Part shown: positions 27,274-36,458 of the stretch, piece by piece
Layout: each line of letters opens with the position of its first letter
Position numbering within the stretch: the stretch's first letter is position 1
Assembly (NCBI GenBank): GCA_003252105.1
Contig: QKDL01000072.1
Location: forward strand, 1-48,893
DNA length: 48,893 nt
Direction: 5' to 3'
Source: Arcobacter sp.
GTDB taxonomy: Bacteria; Campylobacterota; Campylobacteria; Campylobacterales; Arcobacteraceae
The notes under the pieces: model-generated
Databases searched by the model: none
Told to the model about the DNA's origin: nothing
What the model saw: only the letters and a program-made list of their open reading frames with translations
Made by a program: the position numbers and the translations under genes

Positions 27274-28374
27274 ATGAAATTAGAGATATCGCTTTTCAGA
27301 TTTGACTATAAATCTGATTATTTACCATACTATACAAAAAACTATATAAAAATAAATAATGAAAAAAATCTAGTAGATATACTTGATAAAATCAATATAG
27401 AAGAACCATTCGAGTATAGAAGTACCGAAAACTTCAACCTTGTAATAAATGGTGTATATACAAAAGCATCAATTACAATAGATGAGATTGTAAGAAATTT
27501 TGGTACTGATTTAATCATAGAACCAATATCAATCAGAAGAGCAAAAAAAGATTTAACAATTGATGATTCTGATTTTAAACAAAGATTAGAATTATTAGAA
27601 AAATTTATAGATGATGAAGATAGACAAACTTATCAAAACTATAAATTATATTTTTATGCTTCTAATACTATTAATTATGAATATGAGTATATTGGAGATG
27701 CACTACTTCTTTTAGCTTCTAACTTAATTGAAAAAAATAGTTCAAATGAAAAAGAGATTTTAGAAATCTTATCACAATATGAATGTTCGGCTCAATATCA
27801 TACAAATTTAGAAAATAGAGTTTTCAATTTAGACAAAGAGATTGAAGAAAAAATCCAAGCTATAAGAAAAAAACTTCAACTAACTAAAAATATAGATGAA
27901 CAAAATTTCATTGTAGATAAAAAATCAACTTCAATTGCCTTTGAAAAACTTGATAATATTGGTGAAATAAAACACTATTTTGATAACTTTAATATTGCAT
28001 ATTATAAAGGATTAAAAGAGGATGAAAAAACATCTTCTTTATTAACTAAATTAAATGCAAAATTAATTAATCCTTCAAGTATGAGAAGTGATTTAGCTCT
28101 TGAAACATTTCACTTAAATTCAGAGTTTACTATGAAATTAGCTTCAACAGTTATGTTAGATGCTTTTGATAATAGTGCTGATTTATTAGTTGTAGATGAT
28201 GAAAAACTTTTTTCACTTTTTGATGCAAATAGAAAAACACTTAAAGATATTTCAGGAAGAGATATTATATTACCTGTAATTCATACAAGTGAATTAGCAA
28301 AATTAGCAACTGGATTACATGAAGAGGTAAAACAAACTCTTAACAAACACTCAGTTGATCCTGAATTAGTATAA
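27274..28374 (+). CDS. DUF5644-domain protein (Campylobacterota)
   Basis: A 366-residue cytoplasmic protein. The N-terminal about 90 residues (LEISLFRFDYKSDYLPYYTK) match what I recall as DUF5644, a domain restricted to Campylobacterota. The middle is helical and charged. The C-terminal part (SADLLVVDDEKLFSLFDANRK, DIILPVIHTSELAKLATG) resembles the Cys-free remnant of a heterodisulfide reductase B-like fold seen in related proteins. No catalytic residues can be assigned. It follows murA and precedes the HNH-like gene by nine bases. Confidence 0.8.
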   Translation: MKLEISLFRFDYKSDYLPYYTKNYIKINNEKNLVDILDKINIEEPFEYRSTENFNLVINGVYTKASITIDEIVRNFGTDLIIEPISIRRAKKDLTIDDSDFKQRLELLEKFIDDEDRQTYQNYKLYFYASNTINYEYEYIGDALLLLASNLIEKNSSNEKEILEILSQYECSAQYHTNLENRVFNLDKEIEEKIQAIRKKLQLTKNIDEQNFIVDKKSTSIAFEKLDNIGEIKHYFDNFNIAYYKGLKEDEKTSSLLTKLNAKLINPSSMRSDLALETFHLNSEFTMKLASTVMLDAFDNSADLLVVDDEKLFSLFDANRKTLKDISGRDIILPVIHTSELAKLATGLHEEVKQTLNKHSVDPELV

Positions 28375-28383
28375 AGATAGATA

Positions 28384-29004
28384 ATGGTATTAGATTTTAA
28401 ATTTATTATCTCTGGAACTTTAATAATTTTAGCTCTAATACCTTTATATATTTACAGAAAAACTATTTTTAAGCACTTTTATAAAAAAGGTGATATAAAA
28501 ACTTTTATCAAAAGTTTAACAATAATTTTAAAACAAGACTATCCAAAAATTCCATTTAATTTTAATATTTTAGAAAAATACAAAGATGAAAAAGATATTA
28601 GAATTCAAGAAACTTTAGTAGTAGAAGATTTTGTAAGACAGTTTTGTAATTATGAATATGAACTAAATACTCAACCAAGTGTTTCAAAAGAGCATTTATG
28701 GAGTACCTATGAACAAAATTGTAGTTTAAGAAAAGACAACCAATATCCAAAAGATTGGAATCAAAGAAAAGAGGTTGCTTGGATTAGAGATAATAAAAAG
28801 TGCAATAGATGTGGAACTGAACTAAAACTATCAGATGCCCAAACACTTCTAGTAAAACAGATGAAAAATGGTGGTGGTTTTAATTTAGAAAATATAGCAA
28901 TTTTATGCAATGATTGTACAAAAGTTTTAAAGTCAACAAATATAGAAGGAACAGCAAAAGATTTACATATTCTAGATAGGTTGATGATAAAAGTTGAAAA
29001 CTAA
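28384..29004 (+). CDS. HNH-like zinc-ribbon protein with N-terminal membrane helix
   Basis: A 206-residue protein with one N-terminal membrane segment (residues about 5-23). The C-terminal region has paired CxxC motifs, C140-x2-C143 (CNRCG) and C175-x2-C178 (CNDC), with the spacing around WIRDNKKCNRCG and NLENIAILC found in HNH endonuclease-type folds. Catalytic His residues of HNH are not evident (the usual H before the second CxxC is absent), so nuclease activity is doubtful. It is close behind the DUF5644 gene and probably co-transcribed. It ends by overlapping the convergent secretin gene by four bases. Confidence 0.78.
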   Translation: MVLDFKFIISGTLIILALIPLYIYRKTIFKHFYKKGDIKTFIKSLTIILKQDYPKIPFNFNILEKYKDEKDIRIQETLVVEDFVRQFCNYEYELNTQPSVSKEHLWSTYEQNCSLRKDNQYPKDWNQRKEVAWIRDNKKCNRCGTELKLSDAQTLLVKQMKNGGGFNLENIAILCNDCTKVLKSTNIEGTAKDLHILDRLMIKVEN

Positions 29005-30392
29005 TAAGCCTTTATAAGTTTTTCTCTTACATATTTTTTTGTATCATTTTTATTAAAATTTTCTTTCTTTTTCTTTAGTTTTTCTAGAACTAAACTCAAT
29101 AATCTATCCTCTAAAACTTGTAGTTTTGTTAATTCATTTCTTATAAAACTCAAATCTTTATTTTTAGGTACGATATAAGGTGTTAAGATTATTGTCAAGT
29201 TTTTTTTCGAACTATCATTAAATCTATTTTTAAAAAGTTCACCAATCAAAGGTATATCTGATGCAACAGGAATCTTTTCAATCCCTTTTTCATTTTTATA
29301 CTCTATTAATCCACCTAAAATTACACTTTCACCATTGTTTACTATTGCATTTGTTTTTATAAGTTTTTTTGTAGTGTTTGGATTAGAACTTAAAATATCT
29401 ATATTTTTTACCCCTTCTAAGGTAGTATCTATATCTATTAATACTTTATTGTTCTCAATAACTCTTGGTTTAACTTTTAAGGTAAGTCCTATATCTTGCC
29501 TTTCAAAGCTATTTTTAATAGTACCTCCATCAGTTGTTGTTGAAGCTGTTTGCATAGACAAAGTTTCCCCAACGTAGATTAAACTTTCTTTATTGTTAAT
29601 ACACAATAAAGATGGTTCTGAAACTATATTTAAAGCATATGTTTTATTAAGTAAGTTTATTGTTGCACCAAGAGCTAAAGAGGAAGATAAATTTGGGATT
29701 GATAATCCGATTGAGCCAATATCAAAAGGTAAAGCTTCTCCTGAGTTCAAACTAGATGATATTGAGTTTATTCCTCCACTATACACTTTAGAACCTAAAA
29801 TACCATATTTAATCCCAATCTCATCAACTAGATTATCATTTACCTCAACAATTTTTGCTTTGATATAAATTTGTGATTTTGAAATATCTAGTTTATTTGT
29901 AATATCTGTTAAATAATCCACAGATTTTTTATTTCCATCTAATATTACAAAGTTTGATTCTTTGTTAACTGATATTGTAACGTTCAGTTTTCTATCTTTG
30001 CTAATCGTATCTAATATCACTTTTACTTCATCTACTTCTAGATATTTTAAATAAACAATCTTATTTATAAATTCTAATTTTTCAGAAAGTTTAATTTTTT
30101 TTGTTTTAATTTTTTCAACACTATAAAAATTTTTTTCTTTTTTTAAGATATATCCATTTTTATTTAGACTTGTTTCCAATAGATTAAACAAAGAATCTTT
30201 ATCCATTGGTTTATTTGATATAAAATCAACTTTACCCTCTAATTTTGTTGCAATTAAAATATTTTTACCAGTTTTATTTGAAACTATATTTACTAATTCT
30301 TCAAGTTTTAAATCTTTAAAATTTACATTGATTTTTTTATCATTGGCAGATATTGATATACTTAGTAATAATATTAAAAATAGATACTTCAT
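29001..30392 (-). CDS. Secretin (GspD/PilQ/MshL-like), stand-alone
   Basis: A 463-residue outer-membrane secretin with a signal peptide (MKYLFLILLLSISISA). An STN/N0 domain (about 20-90, VNFKDLKLEELVNIVSNKTG) is followed by a short N1-type repeat (about 100-175) and the secretin pore domain (about 190-425), with VILGGLIEY and IPLIGELFKNR typical of the family. It is shorter than GspD (about 650) and has fewer N domains, closer to MshL. No ATPase, inner-membrane platform or pilin gene lies nearby, so it must work with genes elsewhere. Confidence 0.9.
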   Translation of the reverse strand: MKYLFLILLLSISISANDKKINVNFKDLKLEELVNIVSNKTGKNILIATKLEGKVDFISNKPMDKDSLFNLLETSLNKNGYILKKEKNFYSVEKIKTKKIKLSEKLEFINKIVYLKYLEVDEVKVILDTISKDRKLNVTISVNKESNFVILDGNKKSVDYLTDITNKLDISKSQIYIKAKIVEVNDNLVDEIGIKYGILGSKVYSGGINSISSSLNSGEALPFDIGSIGLSIPNLSSSLALGATINLLNKTYALNIVSEPSLLCINNKESLIYVGETLSMQTASTTTDGGTIKNSFERQDIGLTLKVKPRVIENNKVLIDIDTTLEGVKNIDILSSNPNTTKKLIKTNAIVNNGESVILGGLIEYKNEKGIEKIPVASDIPLIGELFKNRFNDSSKKNLTIILTPYIVPKNKDLSFIRNELTKLQVLEDRLLSLVLEKLKKKKENFNKNDTKKYVREKLIKAY

Positions 30393-30443
30393 TATAATCT
30401 CCTCAAAAAGATTATAATAAAATATAACTTATGTTGTTATTTA

Positions 30444-31016
30444 TTATAGTATTACAACTTCTCTTGGTAACTCAACTTTTAACACTGAAGCTTGTTCTGC
30501 TGTTAGTTCAAGTGTTAATATAACATCTGTTGTAAACTCTTTATTAATTATACTAATATTTAAATTATTTAAAATATATTCAACTTTTGATAAAAGATTA
30601 TAATTACATTGTAAAATAAGTTTTTCTAACTTTTCATATTTCATAAGTTCACTATTGTTTATTACTAAATTTACAGCATCACTATAAGCTCTTACGAGTC
30701 CACCTGTTCCTAGTTTTATACCACCAAAATATCTTATAATAATAACTGCACTATTAATTAACTCATTTCCAGCTAGTACATTTAAAGATGGTTTTCCACT
30801 AGTTCCTTTTGGTTCTCCATCGTCACTACAATTTTCAACAACTTGTTCATATTCGTTTAAAAATCTATAAGCATATACAAAATGTCTGGCTTTAGGATGT
30901 TCTTGTCTTAATCTTAACATAACTTTTTCAAAATCTTTATAGGGACATAAATGTGCTATAAACTTGGATTTCTTTTCTTCAAGAGTTTGATTTGATTCTT
31001 CTTTTACAAAATACAT
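30444..31016 (-). CDS. YigZ/IMPACT family protein
   Basis: A 190-residue protein with the UPF0029 N-terminal domain: KSKFIAHLCPYKDFEKVMLRL, HPKARHFVYAYR, CSDDGEPKGTSGKPSL and IRYFGGIKLGTGGLVRAYSDAV are all diagnostic. The C-terminal part is the weaker DUF1949-like domain. The biochemical role in bacteria is not well established; the eukaryotic relative IMPACT acts on translation control. It is divergent from tlyA. Confidence 0.93.
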   Translation of the reverse strand: MYFVKEESNQTLEEKKSKFIAHLCPYKDFEKVMLRLRQEHPKARHFVYAYRFLNEYEQVVENCSDDGEPKGTSGKPSLNVLAGNELINSAVIIIRYFGGIKLGTGGLVRAYSDAVNLVINNSELMKYEKLEKLILQCNYNLLSKVEYILNNLNISIINKEFTTDVILTLELTAEQASVLKVELPREVVIL

Positions 31017-31068
31017 AAATCTATTTTACACTAAATCTACAAATAATCTAATATAGAGCAACTTTTTT

Positions 31069-31074
31069 ATATAA
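31069..31074 (+). promoter_or_regulatory. -10 element placing the tlyA start at the ATG (leaderless)
   Basis: TATAAT ends six bases before the tlyA ATG, so transcription should begin at about the A of ATG. No ribosome-binding sequence precedes the start. This points to a leaderless mRNA. Confidence 0.45.
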
Positions 31075-31080
31075 TTTGCC

Positions 31081-31788
31081 ATGCGATTAGACCTATATTT
31101 AACACAGAACTTTGATATTCAAAGTAGAAACAAAGCCAGTGAGCTTATAAAGAACAAAAAAGTAAGAGTTGATTCTCAAGTTATAACAAAACCCTCTTTT
31201 GATGTAGCAGAAGATTCGAATATTGAACTATTAGAAGAGGATTTTTATGTTAGCCGTGCAGCATATAAATTAAAATATTTTCTAGAAGAGATAGATTTAG
31301 ACCTATCTAACCTAAAGGCATTAGATATTGGAAGTAGCACAGGAGGCTTTACTCAAATTCTTCTTGAAAAAAATGTTGAAAATGTTACTTGTGTAGATGT
31401 TGGGTCAAACCAATTACATGAAAGAATAAAAGACAATTCAAAAATCACGTTTTATGAAAATACTGATATAAGAGATTTTAATAAAGATTCAAACTTTGAT
31501 ATAGTAACTTGTGATGTTTCATTTATCTCTATTTTAAATATCCTTGATGATATAAATAGATTATCAAAAGATAAAATTATAATTTTATTTAAACCTCAAT
31601 TTGAAGTTGGTACAAAAGTAAAAAGGGATAAAAAAGGTGTTGTAAAAGATAAAAAAGCTATATTAAAAGCTAGAGACAAATTTTTAGATTCATGCGTTTT
31701 AAAAAACTGGAAATTGATATATAACAGTGCAAGTAAAATTGAAGGAAAAGATGGTAATGAAGAAGAGCTCTTCTATTTTAATAAATAA
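31081..31788 (+). CDS. tlyA: TlyA-family rRNA 2'-O-methyltransferase
   Basis: A 235-residue protein with an N-terminal S4 RNA-binding domain (MRLDLYLTQNFDIQSRNKAS, about 1-60) and an FtsJ-type methyltransferase domain (about 60-235) with SAM motif LDIGSSTGGFTQILL and catalytic K-D-K-E-like residues (FKPQFEVG). TlyA methylates the 2'-OH of rRNA cytidines; the Campylobacter form (TlyA-II type being absent of the C-terminal tail) acts on 23S rRNA and affects capreomycin response. The last 32 bases overlap the ribF start. Confidence 0.94.
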   Translation: MRLDLYLTQNFDIQSRNKASELIKNKKVRVDSQVITKPSFDVAEDSNIELLEEDFYVSRAAYKLKYFLEEIDLDLSNLKALDIGSSTGGFTQILLEKNVENVTCVDVGSNQLHERIKDNSKITFYENTDIRDFNKDSNFDIVTCDVSFISILNILDDINRLSKDKIIILFKPQFEVGTKVKRDKKGVVKDKKAILKARDKFLDSCVLKNWKLIYNSASKIEGKDGNEEELFYFNK

Positions 31789-32596
31789 AAAAACTATTAA
31801 AGCTATAGCTATAGGTGGATTTGATGGAATGCATATTGCTCATCAAAAACTTTTTGAACACTTAGGGAAAAATGGTGGAATTGTTTCTATAGAAGCTGGT
31901 TTTGCAAACCTTACCCCTAAAACTTATAGGCAAGAATATTCTATTTATCCTATTTATTATTACATACTTGACAACATAAAACATTTAACAGGAGAAGAGT
32001 TTATCTCTTTAATACTAGAAGAGTTTCCAAATCTTGAAAAGATCGTTGTAGGTTTTGATTTTTGTTTTGGGAAAAATAGAAAAAACTGTATCCCAGAATT
32101 AAAAAAACTTTTTGATAAAGAGGTTATTGTTGTAAAAGAAGTAAAACTTGATGGAATTCCTGTTCATTCTAGAATTATAAGAGAATATATAAAAAGTGGA
32201 GAGATTAAAATAGCAAATAAACTTCTTGGAAAAGAATACAAAATTTTTGGTAGACAAATAAAAGGTCAAGGACTAGGTTCTAAAAATTTTGTACCAACTA
32301 TAAACCTTTTTGTAGAGGATTTTTTACTACCTAATGAAGGAGTTTATATCACTAAAACAATAATCAATGAGATGGAATACAATTCAGTGACTTTTCTAGG
32401 TCATAGGGTTACAACTGATGGTAGTTTTGCAGTTGAAACACACATCTTAGATAATGTTATTAAAAATATGCATAGTTCAGTACAAATAAAATTTCTTGAT
32501 AAAATGAGAGAAAACAAAAAATTTGATTCTTTTGAAGATTTAAAAAAACAAATAGAGATAGATTTATTTTCTGCAAAATCATTTTTCGATAAATAA
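31757..32596 (+). CDS. ribF: Bifunctional riboflavin kinase/FAD synthetase
   Basis: A 279-residue RibF converting riboflavin to FMN and FAD. The nucleotidyl-transferase domain has IGGFDGMHIAHQ and VVGFDFCFGKNR; the kinase domain has VHSRIIREYIKSGEI, KNFVPTINL and HILD-type sequence. I chose ATG 31757 because AAGGA (31742-31746) lies ten bases before it; 31751 and a GTG at 31727 are alternatives. It starts inside tlyA, so the two are coupled. A short bidirectional terminator follows. Confidence 0.92.
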   Translation: MKKSSSILINKKTIKAIAIGGFDGMHIAHQKLFEHLGKNGGIVSIEAGFANLTPKTYRQEYSIYPIYYYILDNIKHLTGEEFISLILEEFPNLEKIVVGFDFCFGKNRKNCIPELKKLFDKEVIVVKEVKLDGIPVHSRIIREYIKSGEIKIANKLLGKEYKIFGRQIKGQGLGSKNFVPTINLFVEDFLLPNEGVYITKTIINEMEYNSVTFLGHRVTTDGSFAVETHILDNVIKNMHSSVQIKFLDKMRENKKFDSFEDLKKQIEIDLFSAKSFFDK

Positions 32597-32631
32597 AAAA
32601 ATAGTATAAAATAATACTTTATACTATTTTT
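32597..32631. terminator. Bidirectional terminator between ribF and the DUF1566 lipoprotein
   Basis: A 14-bp perfect stem (AAAAATAGTATAAA, 32597-32610; TTTATACTATTTTT, 32618-32631) with a seven-base loop. The A-rich left arm and T-rich right arm give U-tracts in both directions between these convergent genes. Confidence 0.75.
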
Positions 32632-32641
32632 CTCTATAAGT

Positions 32642-33637
32642 TTATTTACCTCTTACACACCTAACGTAATTGCTAACATTTTTAAAATCAGCATAACCAT
32701 CACTATTATCAAAATAAATGCTCCATGCAAGTTCATTATTTATAGAACTTGTGGTATCACTCCAGTACCAATTAGAACCAACATTTTTTAAATATTTTTT
32801 CTGAAGTGAGAGATTCTTTAATTCATCTTTTGTAGGCAATCGCCAATCTTTATAATTTCCAAGTGTAAGTTTCTTACAATAAGTTGCAGCAGTATCACCT
32901 TTTGTATCAAAATATTTTTTATTGTTATAGTTTTCTTCTGTTATCCAAGGTTTTTTATTTATTAAAACCATATTATCATCTTGCCAAATAAGGTTTTGTT
33001 TTTTATCGATATAAAGTTTTTCTTCCCTTTCTTTTCTTATTTTTTCTTTTCTTATTTTTTCTTTTCTTATTTTTTCCTGTTCAATTTTTTTTATAGCTAT
33101 TCTTTCTTTTTCTGCCTCAATATCAAAATCTAAGGTTAATTCTACTTTAGTATCTTTATCTACTTTAACATCAAAATATTTATCAAAATATTTATCAGCT
33201 CTTATAGCAATAGTGTAATTACCTTCAGGCAATCTTTTATTGGGTTCATATTTTTCATTATTTATTATAATTATTGAATCAGAAGGATTAACTATCAAAG
33301 TTAGAAAGTAAGTTTTTCGAGTTTCAATCTTATCAGAACTTATCCAAACATCATTATTAAGATTATTACTATCATTTTTTTCCAAGCGTACAAAGTTTCC
33401 TTTAATATCTACAATATTATACTCTTCACCTCTTTTTAAAACTTGCAACACCCTCTTTTTTTCTTCTTCATATGTATCATATGCATCCACATCATCTTTA
33501 ATATATATTTTTTGTGTAATCTTTTGTTGTTCTAATTTAGTCTGTAATACCTCTTGAGAAGGTAAACAACCACTCATAAAAAACACTATAAAAAAACCTA
33601 AAAAGAATTGAATTATATTTTTTGTTTTTATTACCAT
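32642..33637 (-). CDS. PEGA/DUF1566 lipoprotein with KIRKE repeats
   Basis: A 331-residue lipoprotein; lipobox MSGC with acceptor C24. A helical region and SH3-like stretch (VLKRGEEYNIVDIKGNFVRL) are followed by a PEGA-like domain (about 112-170, NPSDSIIIINNEKYEPNKRLPEGNY). A basic coiled segment follows with three copies of KIRKE, and a DUF1566/Lcl C-terminal domain (about 210-331) with WQDDNMV, YKDWRLPTKDEL, WYWSDTT and YVRCVRG. Such proteins sit on the outer surface or periplasmic face; function unknown. It is convergent with ribF. Confidence 0.87.
   Translation of the reverse strand: MVIKTKNIIQFFLGFFIVFFMSGCLPSQEVLQTKLEQQKITQKIYIKDDVDAYDTYEEEKKRVLQVLKRGEEYNIVDIKGNFVRLEKNDSNNLNNDVWISSDKIETRKTYFLTLIVNPSDSIIIINNEKYEPNKRLPEGNYTIAIRADKYFDKYFDVKVDKDTKVELTLDFDIEAEKERIAIKKIEQEKIRKEKIRKEKIRKEREEKLYIDKKQNLIWQDDNMVLINKKPWITEENYNNKKYFDTKGDTAATYCKKLTLGNYKDWRLPTKDELKNLSLQKKYLKNVGSNWYWSDTTSSINNELAWSIYFDNSDGYADFKNVSNYVRCVRGK
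33031..33075 (-). repeat. Three perfect 15-bp tandem repeats (KIRKE)
   Basis: The plus-strand unit CTTTTCTTATTTTTT occurs three times in a row inside the DUF1566 lipoprotein. Copy-number change would keep the reading frame and alter the length of the charged helix. Confidence 0.9.
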
Positions 33638-33799
33638 TTGTTCTCGTTTAATATTTTAATTATTTTGAATGGTGAATTATAACAAATATTTGTTAATCAT
33701 AAATTATATAGCTCTACCTTAATAAGCAGATTTGGAGTGATTTTTTTGTACAATTATATCTTTGAAAATTATCTATATGACTTTTTATAAGGACCCTAT

Positions 33800-36325
33800 T
33801 TGAGATATATTGTATTTAGTATTATTATGGTGAGCTTATTTCAAATGTTTTTTTGGATTTCACACAATAATTTAGTTTCATTGATTGAAGCACCTTACAA
33901 AAAAGTTGAATCATTTTCATATACCCCATATTATGGCTATGAAAAAAAAGTTTTATCACCTAAACAAATAGAAAATGATTTGAATCTATTAGCTCCAATT
34001 ACAAAAAAAATAAGAACATACTCTTCAAAAGATGCAAAAATTATTTTAGAAGCTTCTTCTAAACAAGTATTACCAATAGATTTAGGTATTTGGTTAAGTG
34101 GTGATTATAAAGAAAACTATTTAGAGATTCAAGAAGCTTTAAAATTATTAAAAACATATCCAAATAGTATTGAAAATATTATTGTAGGAAATGAAGTTCT
34201 TTTAAGAGAGGATTTAAATGAGATTGAATTATTTGCATATATAAATTTTTTAAAAGAGTTTACAGATAAGCCTATTACAACGGCTGAAACTTGGGATAGA
34301 TGGGTAAAATTCCCAGCTTTAGCAAATCATGTTGATTTTGTAACAATTCATATTCTACCTTATTGGGAAAAAATATCAATTAAAAACTTTGATGACTTTA
34401 TACTAAAAAGCTACGCTACTATAAAAAATCTATTTCCAAATAAAAAGATATATATTGGAGAGATTGGATGGCCTAGTCATGGATACAATAATAACAACGC
34501 CATACCAAGTTTAGAAAATCAAGCAAAAGCAATAAGAGGTTTTGTAAACCTTGCTAAAAAAAACAATTGGTCTTATAATATTATTGAAGCTTTTGATCAG
34601 CCATGGAAAGGTTATCATGAAGGAAATATTGGTCAATATTGGGGAATTTTTGATGCCAATAGAAAATTAAAATTCAATTTGGAAGGAGCCATTGAGACAA
34701 ATCAATATTGGTTTTACCAGATGATTGGAGCTATACTTATTGGAGCTTTACTTACATTTTTTGGTTTAAGATATAAAAAATTAAATCTAAATCATACTTT
34801 AGCCTATGCAATAGTTGCACAAGGTATGGGGTTTGGTATTGTAATGGCTTTAATATATCCATTTATCAATTATATGAATTTTGGTATGTGGATTATGTGG
34901 GGGATGGGAACATTTTTGATGATTCCCCTTGTTATCATAACTCTTGCTAAAGCCAATGAATTATTTAAATCTTCACTTGGAACACCTCCATCAAGATTAG
35001 TTCCTCTTGATTTAAAATCTGAGAATATCCCTTTTGTTTCTATTCATGTACCAGCATATAAAGAGGAACCTCATGTTTTAGAAGAAACTTTAAGAGCCTT
35101 ATCTAATTTAAATTATCCAAATTATGAAGTTCTAGTTATCATCAATAATACACCTGAAGAGTATTATTGGAAACCTATAGAAGATTTATGTAAAGAATTA
35201 GGTGACAAATTTGTATTTATGAATATAGTTTGTTCTGGATTTAAAGCGGGTGCATTAAATACGGCCTTAGAACAAACAAATAAAAAAGCAGAAATAATTG
35301 CAGTAATTGATGCAGACTATGTGGTTAAATCACCTTGGCTAATAGACTTAGTTCCATTATTTGATGACCCAAAAGTTGCAATAGTACAAGCCCCTCAAGA
35401 TCATAGAGATGGGGAAGAATCTATTCTAAAAACTGCTATGAATGCAGAATATGCAGGTTTTTTTGATATTGGGATGATTGATAGAAATGAAGAAAATGCC
35501 ATTGTAGTACATGGAACTATGGTTATGGTAAGACTAAGTGCTATGATTGAAGTTGGTGGCTGGGGAACAGATACAATTGTTGAAGATAGTGAACTTGGTC
35601 TTAGATTATTTGAAGCTGGTTATGTGGCACACTATACAAACAAAAGATATGGTTATGGATTGTTACCTGATACCTTTGAAGCTTTTAAAACCCAAAGACA
35701 TAGATGGGCTTATGGAGCTATTCAAATTTTGAAAAAACATTGGAGAGAATTTAAACCTAGCGCAATTAAACTTACCCCAACACAAAAGAAAAAATTTGTA
35801 GCAGGATGGTTTTTTTGGTTAAGTGATGCAATGGGACCTATTATGGTTGTGATGAATCTTATATGGGTTCCTGTTATTGTATTTGTTGGTGTTACAATCC
35901 CTACAATTCCACTAACAATTCCAATTATTACAATGTTTTTAGTAAATCTTTTCCATACATTTATTTTATATAAAATAAAAGTAAAAGCAAATTTAAAAGA
36001 AACTCTACTAAGTGCAATCGCATCTATGAGTTTACAACTAATTATTTTCAAAGCTGTTTGGGATGGATTTGTAAAAGATGGATTGCCTTTTAAAAGAACT
36101 CAAAAAGGTGGAAAAGCTAAAAAAAGTAAAAGTCCTATCATATATGAGATAATTTTGTGTTTACTTTTATTAATCTCTTTTTTCACATTAATTTTTGTAA
36201 ATAAAACAAACATCACGGAAATTAATGTATTTGCAGCAACTATATTTATACAAAGTATTCCATATATTTCTGCAATTATTATGAGATTTTTAGAGTTATA
36301 TTCTATAAAACACCAAAGATTATAA
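33800..36325 (+). CDS. GH17-GT2 fusion: putative beta-glucan synthase
   Basis: An 841-residue membrane protein starting at TTG 33800, six bases after AAGGA. Residues about 20-290 are a glycoside hydrolase family 17 domain with acid/base E132 (VGNEV) and nucleophile E221 (IGEIGWPS). Four or more helices follow, then a family 2 glycosyltransferase (about 410-640) with D504xD506 (DADYVV), E595-D596 (VEDSELG) and QRHRW (632-636), and a C-terminal membrane block. This arrangement is used for beta-1,3 or cyclic beta-glucan synthesis (NdvB-like). It stands alone, without a cyclic di-GMP PilZ domain. The product is inferred. Confidence 0.93.
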   Translation: MRYIVFSIIMVSLFQMFFWISHNNLVSLIEAPYKKVESFSYTPYYGYEKKVLSPKQIENDLNLLAPITKKIRTYSSKDAKIILEASSKQVLPIDLGIWLSGDYKENYLEIQEALKLLKTYPNSIENIIVGNEVLLREDLNEIELFAYINFLKEFTDKPITTAETWDRWVKFPALANHVDFVTIHILPYWEKISIKNFDDFILKSYATIKNLFPNKKIYIGEIGWPSHGYNNNNAIPSLENQAKAIRGFVNLAKKNNWSYNIIEAFDQPWKGYHEGNIGQYWGIFDANRKLKFNLEGAIETNQYWFYQMIGAILIGALLTFFGLRYKKLNLNHTLAYAIVAQGMGFGIVMALIYPFINYMNFGMWIMWGMGTFLMIPLVIITLAKANELFKSSLGTPPSRLVPLDLKSENIPFVSIHVPAYKEEPHVLEETLRALSNLNYPNYEVLVIINNTPEEYYWKPIEDLCKELGDKFVFMNIVCSGFKAGALNTALEQTNKKAEIIAVIDADYVVKSPWLIDLVPLFDDPKVAIVQAPQDHRDGEESILKTAMNAEYAGFFDIGMIDRNEENAIVVHGTMVMVRLSAMIEVGGWGTDTIVEDSELGLRLFEAGYVAHYTNKRYGYGLLPDTFEAFKTQRHRWAYGAIQILKKHWREFKPSAIKLTPTQKKKFVAGWFFWLSDAMGPIMVVMNLIWVPVIVFVGVTIPTIPLTIPIITMFLVNLFHTFILYKIKVKANLKETLLSAIASMSLQLIIFKAVWDGFVKDGLPFKRTQKGGKAKKSKSPIIYEIILCLLLLISFFTLIFVNKTNITEINVFAATIFIQSIPYISAIIMRFLELYSIKHQRL

Positions 36326-36333
36326 AACCATTA

Positions 36334-36402
36334 TAATATACAAATATATTACCTTATAAAATTTACTATTAGAAGTATAAGGGCCAGTCTATTTGTATAT
36401 TA
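36334..36402. repeat. 13-bp perfect inverted repeat in gap before cmoA
   Basis: TAATATACAAATA (36334-36346) and TATTTGTATATTA (36390-36402) are exact inverse complements separated by 43 bases. They could form a long-loop hairpin or two protein sites. No terminator U-tract follows. Confidence 0.5.
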
Positions 36403-36445
36403 AAGATTATTCTAAAAAATAAATAACTATTAATCTTCATTTAGC

Positions 36446-36451
36446 TAAAAT
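36446..36451 (+). promoter_or_regulatory. -10-like element close to the cmoA start (leaderless?)
   Basis: TAAAAT ends seven bases before the ATG, and the intervening ATCCCCT has no ribosome-binding sequence. A leaderless transcript is suggested, as for tlyA. Confidence 0.35.
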
Positions 36452-36458
36452 ATCCCCT

